The position numbers were made by a program, and so were the translations under genes. 64,000 nt of DNA. It comes from Celoporthe dispersa (lineage: Eukaryota; Ascomycota; Sordariomycetes; Diaporthales; Cryphonectriaceae). A model generated the notes under the pieces. That model was not told the DNA's origin and did no database searches. It saw nothing but the letters and a program-made list of their open reading frames with translations. Positions 53,073 through 64,000 of the stretch are shown here, in pieces (positions within the stretch are counted from its first letter, which is position 1; every line of letters begins with the position of its first letter). Location: NCBI GenBank assembly GCA_016584495.1, contig WAID01000003.1, positions 372,001 to 436,000 on the forward strand. The letters are read 5' to 3'.

Positions 53073-54407
53073 CTACTGCGTGGCCTGCTCTGTAGACCGC
53101 GGCGTGGCCTGCCGGCTGGGCTGCCCCAGGGACTGCTGGGATCCCGTCGAAGCGGCTCCGTCCCCCTCGGCGGTTTGCCCGGCGGGCTGCGCGATAAATG
53201 GTGCCAGGAGGAACCTGTCGACAAACTCCTGGGGGAACAGCTGCTGTGCATCCCCCTCGGCCAGCTCGATGACCTTCAGTGCGGCCAGGCGGACCTTCTC
53301 GGCCACCTCCATGACCCGCCGGGTCTCGGCGGCGGCGTCGTTGAGCTGCTTCTTCCTGATGACTTGGTCACACTCCATGTCCGCTTCCTGCAGCTCCCTC
53401 TCCTTCGCCGCGGCTAGGTCAGCCTTGTAGATGAGCGACCGGGCGTAGTACCCGTCGAGACTGTTAAAGTGCCGGTTTTTGCTGCGGGTCTGGATCCTCT
53501 GCACGACCTCCTTGACGCGCTCGGGCGGGAGGTCGGTCTCGGGGTCGGACTCCCGGCCTGTCAGGATAGGGATGGCCAGCGGGTTCTTGCCATGGGCGAT
53601 GATCCAGAGACCCACGGTAGTGGAGAAGAATTCGACGTTGCAGGTGAAGGAGATGACGTCCCGCTCCCAGTCCTTCAGGGCCGTCTTGGTGAGGTGCATG
53701 GTGGCGATGGCGTCACTGGCCGCGTCGAGATTGACGTGGTCATACCAGGGCACGTACCTGTGCGACAGCGTGCCCAGCTTCATGTCTTCGCTCTTGACAT
53801 GGTGTTGGATATCAAAGGAGGGGGCTACATCTCCGAGCCTCCAGTCGGGTATGTTGACGCCCCAGCTCCGCATGCCCTTGACGAGCAAAACATGGTCGTC
53901 CACCAGGCCGTTGAACGCGACGAGGATGATGTCGCGGTCTTCGCCGTGGCCCTTGGTCTTAGCCGTGAGCCTACCGCGAACCCAGCCGATGAACTGCTTG
54001 AAGCCGATGTTGGGTGTGACCACCTTCCTCTCGTACGCATCACACGGCATTCTGGCAAGGACAGGGCTGATGTTGTGTCGTATGTTCGTCTTGAAGGCGA
54101 TGTCGATCTGGTCGCCCTCATCGGTGACGGCGGCCAGCTGGTCCAACTGAAAATCCAGGTTGGTGTGGATCTTGAAGAAGACAAAGAGCGAGTCCGCGTT
54201 GAACTGCGAGGTCCTGCCGCGGGCCCCGACGACGGCCCTGTCCACATGTTCCATGCAGTACTTGTAGCCGCATCTGAGGGATGAAGATTCGGTCTTCGAG
54301 TACGAAGACTGGGTTAGGCACATGTACCTATCGCATCGGGTCGGTGTGATCACGTGCGAGTTGGCCTTCTCTGCAGGCGGCATTGTCGTTTGCTTTATGA
54401 CTCTCAA
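52653..54407 (-). CDS. DnaQ-like (DEDD fold) protein with Gln-rich tail, interrupted by TAG
   Basis: The minus frame from 54407 is open for 444 codons to a TAG at 53075-53073, and the same frame then continues to 52653. The N-terminal half resembles an RNase T/DnaQ exonuclease fold: FVFFKIHTNLDFQLDQLAAV (Exo I position), IILVAFNGLVDDHVLLVKGM (Exo II) and NLDAASDAIATMHL (Exo III). The acidic D-x-E of Exo I is replaced by K-x-H, so activity is unlikely; the family call is inference. A helical, charged region follows, then a Gln-rich tail. The TAG sits in CAG-TAG-CAG, one C-to-T change from Gln. Beyond it come about 140 residues with repeats of the type FGQQTFDQPMQQ and FQQQGFQQQ, prion-like in composition. 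The start could be 54407 or the MPPAEK ATG at 54383. Confidence 0.7.
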
Positions 54408-57400
54408 AAAATTTATGCAGAAGATGTAGTGAGAGTGACAGAGAGATATTTAATGAGGTTTCAAGCCCTGGTTGATGCGTTGATCTGGGTAGAGTTAGCG
54501 GGCCGGAGGACTTTTATGAAAGAAACAATATGCAGTAGTTGGGACACTTACTGGACGCTGCAGCTGTATTTGGTTGTTTCGAGGGAAAATTCCTCTCTCT
54601 GGTCTGGAAGGCAAAATAACACGGAAGATACGACGAGTTGAGATGGATCACCTTAGCTAGGTGTGCACAGCTTGGGAAATTAGCCAACTCAGGAGCTTAT
54701 GACAATTATCAAGATGGAGGAGGACTTGAACGAGTCCACTTACCGATCAAGTCTGCTTGCGGGCTAGAAGTGGAGTGTAAGGGTCCGTATGGTGCAGACC
54801 TTGTTCCTCCCTACGTACTTGTTATTTCATACCAGTTAGCCAACAAGTTTTTCTTGAGATAGAAGGGTACAGGGAGGGCACTATACGTACAGAGGAGCTG
54901 GACATCCGTTTGCGGTCCGGGTATATCCTAAGGCAGGCTATGAGAAACGTTCCCAGCTGTGCCCAGAGTCATAAGACCCCGAGAGAATATGATGTAGGAA
55001 GATCTCTCCAGCCTTTTTCTCAATAGGGCTCTCGAAGTGGATCCAGGTAGATTTCTTAAAAGGTGTGATGGTGAGGAAAGGAAAGCGTTCACAGAAGGAG
55101 AAGTTGAGTCGTTCGAAGTCCGGGTTATGTACTTTTTTCCCTTCTCTCTCTATCTCGTTCTCTCTCGCGGGTTCTCCCCGCCCCCCCCCCTTTCTTCCAC
55201 ATCTTGTCTCACCGCGTCCCGGGCCTCAGGCACGTAGAACACACGATGTGAATGTTATTGAGCTAGATGAGGCTCCCCGAGGTCGGCAAGGTGCAGGAAT
55301 GCAGGTGGCCAGCAGAACTTGCAGAGGAAAGGAAAAGCAATCTCTCTCCCTTGAATGTTGACAAGTCTAGACAACGCGCATCTGTACCGGAAATAGAACA
55401 TGGCTGCCTGGGTTTGATTAACCATCATGTCGCCAATGTGACTGGCTGTACATTACCTTGGTCATCGGACACATTTGATTGGCTGCCCTTGTCTCGTTCA
55501 TAACGCCCTGGCTACTTAGGTACGTGGCCCGTCGCTTGGGGCTTGCTGAGACTTGCATATGCATGGGAAAAGAAATATCGAGGGTACCCATCACTGCAAG
55601 GAGCGGTGTGGCAACAGGTGGAAGGAGAGAAAGGCGCGTATGCGACCCTCGAGGCGACCAGGAAAGCAAGAATGCCTCCTCAGCGACGCTGCCTGGTGTT
55701 TTGCGCACTGCTTCGTAATTTGACCATCATAATGACCTCAGAAACGGCACGCAGTTCATGCTCAGTTCCCTAGACGCATGGCATCAAACCTCTTTGGGAC
55801 TCCCTTGGCACGTACCGTTCGATAGTCGAGAGACCCTCGCGAATGAGATGTTTCAAATGCTTTTAGGTGCTCATGTGGCTGGCAAGAGAAGAAAAAAGCA
55901 GCTGCGGCCAGCAGCAGGAACCTTGGAACAAGAGGAGGAGGAGGGTGATTGGCCGGGTTGAGGTTCCGTCCCTTGCCATGCATATGCTGTGCAACATCTC
56001 GCTTGCAGGTCGAGGGCCTGATCGGGAGGGAAAAGCACATCCTCAGGCTGCAGATCGCAGCGGAGCTGATTCTTCGCCCCTCTCATCTCCTCTCTCCCTC
56101 CCCCCTTCCCTCCTGGTTCTTGCTGTCCATCGACCTTTGCGAAGCGGGCTGCTGGTGAGAGTGGTGAGCGGGCATCCCGAATACATATACTATAATACAC
56201 GATGATTAGCTAACAACACTTGACAGTCAAGAAACGGGTCTCTCTCTCCCTCTTTCTCCCTCTTTCTCTCCGTCCCTCCGCCCCCCCCCCCCTCTCTCTC
56301 TGTGCGTGTGTGTGATGTCTCTGCTACCAAGGAATGATTGGTTCTGGTCAAAAGGACCAGATCGTTAGTGTGCAGTCTCGGGTCGAGACGAACCATTCCA
56401 AGAGATCCGGGCCGCACGCCCGAGAATCAGTGGAGTCACGAAAGAGAGAGGCGTAGAGGCATCTAGAGGAGTCGGAAAAGGCCAGCTCGTGTATGCGACA
56501 ATGCTCTGGCCCTAGCGAGGCTCTCGGACCTCCCTCGTAGCCTCGTTGGGTAAAGCATCACCATGAGATCAGCGCAGGGCGCCATTTGGTGTTTCTAGTT
56601 GAAACCTTGGAACCGCCCGGCGCGGCTCGTTATCGTTCGTTACGCTGCTTTTTTCTGCGGGGGGCCGAGCCAAGGGCCAATGTTGTCCTTCCCGTGCCCC
56701 CCTCCCCTCCCCCCCTTGACGCCCTCTCGAGGCATGTCCTTTTGTCGACTGTTATTGCCCCTCCCTGGACGCGTTCACCAACCAGCGCAGAGGATGGCCC
56801 GAGCGGCTGTCGACAAGAAACCAGGCAAATTGTGGCTTGTTGTTGTGTCTCAGGAAGAGCATCCGACAGCGGACCTCGAGCCTGCGAGGGTGATGACTGG
56901 CACCGCCTCTCTGGGGCCTCAATAGGACACATAGGGTGACATCGATGTTTCCTCCGAGGAAAAGAAAAATCAAATCTTGATACCTGAGGGCGGCAGCGGC
57001 ATGCACGGGGCGCAGAGGGCGCCATTCCAGGCAGAGAGGTGTGTACGTGTGTGCGTGTGATTGATGAGCTGGCCTCCGCCTTGTCCTCATTTAGATTAAT
57101 CCCGTATGTAATAGAGTGAATGTGCCGAATGTAGCTGTACAATGGTGCTAGCGGCCAGCTCTTCTGCTTCTGACGGGCCAGAACCTCCTGCGAGGTGAGC
57201 GCTTTGGATGCTGTGTAACAATCGCGATCCCTACTGTGTGGTCTGATTTACGTAGCGGGCGGCCACGCCTTCCTGCCAAGAGACCCTCCGAGAGGGAGGG
57301 AAGGAGAGAGGGGAGGAGGGAGGGCAGGGGCGATGCAGGCTGGGCATGCACGCCCTTGTCCAGGTTTGGGCCGCTGTGCCTCCGATCTCGAGAGGGCGGT

Positions 57401-59246
57401 CGGGCTCCAGAGCCGACCCAATGAGCCAGCACAGGGCACGTCAGTCATCGCCGACCTGATTCTCAAATGTCTCTCCTCGCAATGAGAGGAGAAAAAGCGG
57501 TAGGCAGGTGCATTCCACTTCCATGCAGGCGGAAAGAACGAAAGAGATGTGTGGGGGGTCATTTCTCGACCGGACGTCCCCCAATCTTATTCTAGCGCTT
57601 ATCAAGCGGGAAAGGGTACGGTACACTCACAAGCCCGCGGTCCTGCCGCTGCTGCTGCTGTCATTCACGGTGGTCCTGATGCCATAGTATTGGGGCGGTC
57701 GGGAATAATTATCTCGTGAGGGGTAAGGCACTGTCGTATGTCTTTTTTTTTTTTTTTGTGGATGTGTGTGCGTGTGCGTGCGTATCGATAAGAAGATGAA
57801 AGAAAAAGCATGTATGCAGTCATTTCTCAGAGCAGTAAAAGGCATGTAAGCGAGATGAGGAACCACCAGATCTTGCAGGCTGACCAGTATTCCTAGGATG
57901 CTGCAGCGTGCCAGATCTCACCGAAAAAAAGAAACGAAAAATAAAAAGAAAAAGAAAATCACAGAAATCCTGCACCTTGAGACGGCCTGGTCTGACAGAT
58001 CCCATATCGGGGCCCTCACTGATGTACCGGTACATGCAACCCTGGAGAGGATACCTCGTAAATCCTCCGGAGTGCAACATCTTCTCTTACCTTACTGTGT
58101 ATACCCGCCTCTGCTTTCTTGTCCTGGAGCCGCCCAGTCCATGTCAATATGAGCGGGAGGGGGAGGGGCCAATATCAGCCATCAGCCCGATCGCGGGGGA
58201 TTACCAGAGACAACCCATGCCACAGTAGACGAGTCGTCTCGTCCATACGACCCAGCCCGTCCGTAAACAGCACAACCTGCATGGCTCTGCCAGCCCTGGG
58301 CTTGAGGAGGAGAAGGGCGCGTAGCATGCTTATAAGATTCGGAGACCAGGCTTCTGCTCTTCTTCCTTCCTCTTCCTGCTGAAAACATTGTCAGCCTTTG
58401 CACTCTCGCTGTCTTTCATCATCATCATCTTTCCTGATCAGTATCTCTAGATACTACCAGCTTTTTGGCACGCTGATCCCTCCAAAGATTTCTTTATTTT
58501 TTTTCCTCTCTCCGGCCCAAATTTTCCCGCTAAGTGACCATCGGCATCTCATCGACTGTGTGTATGAGTGTGCGTGAGGTTTAACGAGTAAGTTGCAATG
58601 ATTCCTGTTTGGCTGTCTATCCTTTTTTTTTTTCCCCTTCTTCTTTTGTCTTTCGCAATCCCATCCCGGGCATTCTTCCAATGTAGCCTCTGTGAGTGAC
58701 CACTAACCTATCAATACCACCTGTAGAGTACCTGCGGTAGAAATTCCTGTGCAATCTTCTCTTGCTCCGCCGTCCTGTGCAAGGTACGTACGCTTGCAGA
58801 TGGCTATGTGCTCCTCTCTTCTCAGCCCTCACTGACCGACCACTGACTGCCACCAGCTTGTCAGGTACTCTGCAGACTGTTGGGCCCTCTCTGGCTCCCA
58901 GGAGGTCAATAGCGCCTCCCACACACAGAGGTATGTGTTCTCTCTGTCTCTCTCTGTCTGCTCTCCTCCTCTTACCAACTTCCCCTCTTTCTCACTTTCG
59001 GCCGACACCCACCCTCTCTCCCGGCAGTTCCCTCCCACCCACCACGGCGCAGTCGCGCCACACCATGAAGAAACAGAGGCTGAAGCGCTAGATCCAGACC
59101 CGAGCCGCCACACCCTCTCAAGCCTGTCATCACTAACCCGCTTGGTAGCGATCCGGATCTCGGAGTAATTATCTGGACTTGCTCGACCGCTCCGTCTGAC
59201 ATGGTAGACCATCCTCACGACGTTTCGGCCGCATTCTGACCCGACT
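54408..59246. other. Long intergenic region, no gene seen
   Basis: About 4.8 kb. It shows scattered CT tracts (55140-55200, 56070-56115, 56238-56300 with a run of about 12 C), a GA-rich stretch near 57290-57330, a T-run at 57742-57756 and a CT-rich leader-like block at 58930-59030 upstream of the next gene. Open frames are short and unrecognisable. The length without genes is unusual for a compact fungal genome; non-coding RNAs or fast-evolving genes cannot be excluded. Confidence 0.45.
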
Positions 59247-61841
59247 ATGTCTAATGATCCTCTGCCGGACCCAGGCATCGGCATCGCGCTGGGGCCTGGC
59301 GTGGGGGACACTCCGGCTTTCGACCACATCATGGATATCTTGCATTACTGGTGGGGAGATCATCTATGGCTGAGAAGTAAGCAGGACCCCGATGATGAGC
59401 CTGCCCTGCCCTCTCTGGTGACAAGAACAACCCCCGGCCACACTGGGCCTCAAATGCCCATTGTGTGAGAGAAAAAGAAACAGAAAGAAAAAGAAGAAGG
59501 AACTAAAATTTGGCTCACCGGCTGACATACCGATGTAGGTAAATGCGTGCCTCCTCTGCAATTTCGAATCAGGACGCCTGGAGACACGAGACTGCTTCCA
59601 CTTCCAGAAGAAAACATCTGTGTCGAAGATTACATGGAAATCTTGGACAAGTACAAGACGATCATCGGAAGCCACCAGAGCCTCGCGGCTCACCTGGGGA
59701 TCGAGATGTCGGAAGTAGTCCTCTCGCGCAAAATAGACGGTTTCTTCCATGACCCGATCGCAACTACCAAGTATCATGGTCGCGGGGGTTACTCCCAGCC
59801 CGCAATGACCTGGCTGGACATTGTTCAGTACTTCAGGTGCCACCCGGACCGATACAGGCTCGTGACCGACGAGCGTGGCCAGAGGTTCTGCAGGTTCGAG
59901 CTCAAGAGTATGTGGGTAACCATCACCGAGCGGGACTGGCGCACCGCCACATCCGACGCCATCGAACGGAGCGGCCTGTCCCTGGTTCTGCCGCTCGAGG
60001 ATGACGAGCTCAAAGAGATCTACGCCATCGGTCTCGTGGGAAAGCTGTGCATGAAGGTGAAAAACCGCGGGCAGAAAGCCAAAGCAAACGCGGAGCTGGT
60101 CTATGGCGGATTCATGATGAGGCAGCAGAGTCTGATGTACAGGCGCGCGGTTCTGCGCTGCCCGCGGCCTGGCACCGTCAGCAAGGAAGTGGCGGCCAAA
60201 CTCCAAGAGCAGCAGCTGAAGCTCGTCGATGCCGAGGTCGACAGGGGCAGTGAATACAAGGTGGAGATCCTCTTACAAGCACTTGATAACACATTGCGGC
60301 AGCCTCCACTCCGCCTCGCGCCCCCCGAGTTGTGGCTGATGGAGCCGCCTCCTACGCCCGCTCCTCGGAGCCCTCGGCGCCGACCCCCCGGGAAACTCCC
60401 CGTCAGCTTCCTGATAGATGACAACAGCGAGGAGCAGCAGCAGGACCATCCGGCCCGACAACAGGAGCAGCTTGCACAGCCGTTTCAGCACCTGCAGGAT
60501 CAGTCTTCTTTCCAGATGCCAACCTTATTGAACAAGGACCACGGGTGGGAGGAACTCTCCCAGCCGCGACCACAGGAGCATCCCTTCCCGCCGGCCCTTC
60601 AGCAGCAGCTCTTCACGGACCCTCGGCAGCAGCAGGTCTTCCAGCCTTCCCAGCACCAGATGGTCTTGCCGACTCTTGAACAGCAGCACTTCTTACCAGC
60701 CCTTCCACAACATGCTCCCCAGCCGGCCCAGCAGCAGCAGCAGAACTTGCCAAGTCTCCGGGACCAGCATCTCTTGCCGATCCCTCAGGAGCAAAACCCT
60801 TTCCAGCCAGCCTACCAGCAGCAGCGGGCCCCGGCGACTCCCCACCAGGAAGTCCCCCAAGTCTTACCAGCCCTTCAGCAGGCGCATGCTTCCCAGTCGG
60901 CCGAGCAGCATCAAGGTCTGCCGAGTCTTCAGCAGCAGAATCTCTTGCCAGCCCACCAGCAGCAGCAGCAGCATCAGAAGAGGCAGAAGAAGAAGAAGGT
61001 GCGGCTCCTAGTTCCAACCTCGCAGCCGGAGCGACGACGGCGGCGGCAGCAGCAGCAGCAGCAGCAGCTTTGTCCGCTTCCTCAGCAGCAACAACAAGAA
61101 CAGCAGCAACTCCCCCCATTTCCTCAGCTACATTATCAGCAGCAAGAACAGCAGGAGCAGCACCACCAGCAACACCCATATCAGTCGTCGCCACAGCGAC
61201 TAATGCACCCGGTGCCGCTATCGCCTTGGCCACAGCAGCAGCAGATCTTCCAGCCAGGATCGCCACGGCAGCAACAGCAGCAGCAGCAGCAACAGCAACA
61301 GCAGTCGCCATTGCAGCCGCCACAGAGGGCGCAAAACCTCCCTAGCACGGCTAGAAAGAGGCCAGCTACCCCCGCCCGAGCGTCTCGGGCGCTCGGGGTG
61401 CTCTCCTCGCTCACAACGCTCACGGCGGGGCGGTCCAGCAGGGGAAGGCCAAGTCAGGAGACGTTGCCTGACTGCGAAATGTGCCACCTGCTTGGAGTCA
61501 TCTGCAGTCAGCACCGGCCGGAGGTCGACATTCCGCTACCCTCCGAGTTGAACACAGCAAGCCGCGTAAGGAAGGACGGCGGCGGCGGCGGCAACAACCG
61601 TGATGGTGGCCAATACGGCCACGTTGGTGCGGCGTACGACGGAAATAACGAGCACAGGCCGACGCGGTCTTCTGTCCAGGCCCTGGGTTCCCCATTCGCC
61701 CCTCACATGAGTCCGCATTTTAGTTCTTACGATCCACGCACTCCTTCTCCTGAGACTACTGCGAACCTAAGCCGAATGGCGATGGCAGGGCTGAGCCAGG
61801 GCATGACCTCGCTGGCTATGACGCCTCCTTCCTATAGATAG
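59247..61841 (+). CDS. Polyglutamine protein of unknown function
   Basis: Two exons, 59247-59376 and 59539-61841, with a GTAAGC donor and a GCTGAC branch before the GATGTAG acceptor, give 810 residues in phase. Residues about 1-280 look folded: FDHIMDILHYWWGDHLWLR, EDYMEILDKYKTIIGSHQSL, AAHLGIEMSEVVLSRKIDGF, MTWLDIVQYFRCHPDRYRLV, LVYGGFMMRQQSLMYRRAVL; I recognise no family. Residues about 300-610 are Gln/Pro/Leu-rich with Q runs up to 12 (CAG repeats at 61040-61070 and 61270-61304), split by a basic patch KRQKKKKVRLLVP that could be a nuclear localisation signal. A CxxC...C...H-type cluster (DCEMCHLLGVICSQH) near residue 640 could bind a metal. Possibly a transcriptional or scaffold protein; this is speculation. 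Confidence 0.8.
61040..61304. repeat. CAG-type trinucleotide runs within the polyQ gene
   Basis: Two main runs of CAG with interspersed CAA at 61048-61068 and 61269-61304, plus shorter ones. They encode Gln in the gene frame and Ala/Ser runs in the other frames. Length polymorphism is expected. Confidence 0.85.
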
Positions 61842-64000
61842 GTTTGTGGTGGAGGCTTTTTGTGCTTGAAGAGTGGTAGTATGTCATCCTGGAAGACGGA
61901 GCACAAGGTAAATGTATGGCTTTGTTGTTGGTGTTGATGAAGCGGTGTTGATGAAGATCGTGATCGTGAGGGCGAGGGCGGCGGTGGAGGTTGGTGACGG
62001 TTGTAGTGATGGTATAGTTTGACGGGGCTCGGTGAGGTGGATAAGGACTAATTTAGTGGGTGGGTCATGAAAGCATGACAAGGATGACCCAAGTTGCTAG
62101 ACTGGACAGGGAAGGGCACAGAGGAGAGGTGGCGATGAGGCGTGGGAAAAGGTTATGGAAACACATCAGGATTTTTTTGGTCTCTTTCTTTCCTATTCTC
62201 CAGGTCTTGAGGGTATGCAGAGAAGGTCTCATCATGAGGAAGGGAGGAAGTGAAGGGTTACAAAATTGGCATGTTCGAGGGGTTAGGGAGCAAGAGGAAC
62301 AGACCGCTCGCTCGGGCTAAGCGATGGCTACGGAAAGGGTCGTGGCTGCGAGGTCTGTTCGGGAATGATTTCTTCATTTCCTTTCGGGTGAGAAACATGT
62401 CATGACGAAAATGAGGTATCGTGGGATGGAGTGTGCTAGTACGCGGTCTGGGAAAATGGTCACAGAGGGTGTGTTACCTTCCAAGTTTCGGCAGCCCTAG
62501 AGGTGAGGTAAGGCTTCAGCCTTCTGCTATCATATCACCAGATCTCGAGGTAATCTTGTCAGCACAGTTTTCTAGGAATTTATGACTCAAGTCTCTATCG
62601 CCCTATTCATGTGCGATTGGAATAATAGAAACTTTCACCAATTACCCAGCAGAGACTCGGTGCTTTCGGTTGACGACTCCTCTCAATATGCGGCGAGAGA
62701 CCTAGAGATTTTCGCCAGCTACAATTTCCAGGCACCCACAAACCTCCAATCATTTCAAATGAATCAGCAGCAGGCTCCGATGGATGCTCTTCAGCCGAAA
62801 AAAATTTTGACATTGTGGATTTGAGTTCTACGCATGATTGATCAAGATGAACTGATCGGTAGCTTCACACGTGAGGGTGTGAGTTTTTCCGTATTGAACA
62901 CTGGTTGCGAACGCTGCGGCTGCCCGCAGATTGTAACCGCTTGTAATGAATTATTAATCTATTTTTTTTTTCAAAGCCTGGGCCCTCTATATTCTTCCTG
63001 CTGGAGGGACAAAAGCCGTGGGACCTGGCGGTGCTCTTGACGTGGACTGGAGTCATCATATGTTCCATAAAGGTGATTCTTCAAACATTGACCATAATAA
63101 CAAACAAGTATCCCCATGTACCACCACACCATCTCAGCAAAGACATCGTTTCAAAAACGGACAGATGCATCCGCGTTCGTGCCTCGAAAACTCGAGGACA
63201 GTTTCTCTCTCTCTCTGTCATCAAGGGATCTGCTGACTAGATGACGAGAGGTGCGCCCAGAGCCTGTCATATCGACGTGAGCGTCTGAGCGTCTGCCTCG
63301 AAGCAAGCACCGCGCCTGTCCTCCTATCGGAAGGACTATAAAATCAAAAGAAACTGGCTGCTACGCCGCGAGGCGACTTCGGCGGCTCCTGGCAGGAGCG
63401 GTGCGTCGTGATACGCTGCATCAATTAATTAGACCATGCTAGCCGGCGGTAAAGCGGTCTCAACGAGCGGGGTAACGGGTTCTCTTTTCCTGCAGCTGTT
63501 GCTGGATGTTTCCCCCCCCCTTTCTTTCCCGGGTTGGAGGGGGTAGTACTCGCATAATGTGGTGGCAGGCTAATTGGCGTATATATTGGGTCGAAAAACG
63601 GTCTTCTTGGAGGAGATTGGGCAGGTAGTATGAACTTTGATCATCGATACTAAGTAGAACATGATGATTTCTGCACGTCTTGTAGAGGATGTGCCGATGG
63701 GTACCGCCGTGGCAATTGTGGTCGGCAGTCGGTATGAGCCGCTGCTGCTGTGAACCATGGATGGAAGGGGGGAGGGAGGGGAAATTAACAGCCCTATCTC
63801 GAAACCCGGAAACATGCAGATGCGCTGCATCTCACGTCGATCAACCTTTTGTTGCACGTTGTTGGTAAGATCCGAGTCGGCCTTTTCGGGTCAGGCTGTG
63901 GTACCTGAGGTCTCAAATGCCGCTAGGGTCCTCAAAGATAGAGTTGAATGCCTGCTGACCATACTGTTGATGCTGCACCAAGCATCAATGCTCCTCGAGG
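61842..64000. other. Intergenic to right edge, no gene seen
   Basis: About 2.2 kb of mixed composition with a C-run near 63512. Short open frames only; nothing recognisable on either strand. Confidence 0.4.

Noticed and set aside
1..64000. CRISPR arrays, rRNA genes or bacterial-type operons
   Set aside because: No regularly spaced repeats or rRNA-like sequence seen; the window is eukaryotic.
1..64000. Reassignment of TAG as a sense codon to explain the in-frame TAGs
   Set aside because: Several genes here (monooxygenase 1, sugar permease) end normally at TAG with non-coding DNA after it.

Overview
The window is nuclear DNA from a filamentous ascomycete (Pezizomycotina, most likely a Sordariomycete; this is inference). 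The support is short GT-AG introns (about 54-170 nt) with CTRAY-like branch sites, GC-rich exons with G/C-ending codons, pyrimidine-rich 5' regions, fungal families (Zn2Cys6 regulator, Qdr-type MFS, SAGA Spt8, fungal PD-(D/E)XK-like proteins), and one AT-rich retroelement that looks mutated by RIP (repeat-induced point mutation).

Layout. (1) 0-8 kb, conserved core: three WD40 genes, namely a PLAA/Doa1 homologue (minus, cut by the left edge), a divergent STRAP homologue and an Spt8 homologue. (2) 9.5-10.2 kb: a minisatellite and a fragment of a retroelement-associated ORF. (3) 11.5-20.1 kb: two class A flavin monooxygenases and an alpha-glucoside-type MFS sugar permease; all three carry single-base frameshifts. 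(4) 21.7-39 kb, accessory block: three fungal nuclease-like genes, a small catabolic-looking set (isochorismatase-like hydrolase, Zn2Cys6 regulator, Qdr-type MFS exporter) and a 5.95-kb copia-like LTR retrotransposon with perfect TG..CA 157-bp LTRs and a 5-bp target duplication, inserted into one of the nuclease-like genes. (5) 41.5-48.8 kb: an intron-containing tRNA-Ser(CGA), an LtrA-like membrane protein, a small coiled-coil ORF and a Pro/Glu-rich protein. (6) 52-62 kb: a degenerate DnaQ-like exonuclease with a Gln-rich tail behind an in-frame TAG, and a polyglutamine protein. Long low-complexity intergenic stretches lie between.

Most unusual signals. The STRAP homologue is followed, after a single in-frame TAG, by 157 further in-frame codons with strong coding-type codon use; a 54-nt in-frame GT-AG segment would remove the stop. 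Several otherwise clean genes are broken by one extra or missing base, often an extra T in a TC-T(n)-CTT context, which suggests either base-calling error or a real common mechanism. The divergent promoter between the zinc-cluster regulator and its MFS neighbour carries an array of CGG/CCG elements, including an 11-bp-arm palindrome. The RIP-mutated element has reverse transcriptase fused in frame to a sequence that also occurs, nearly unmutated, at 9.7-10.2 kb.
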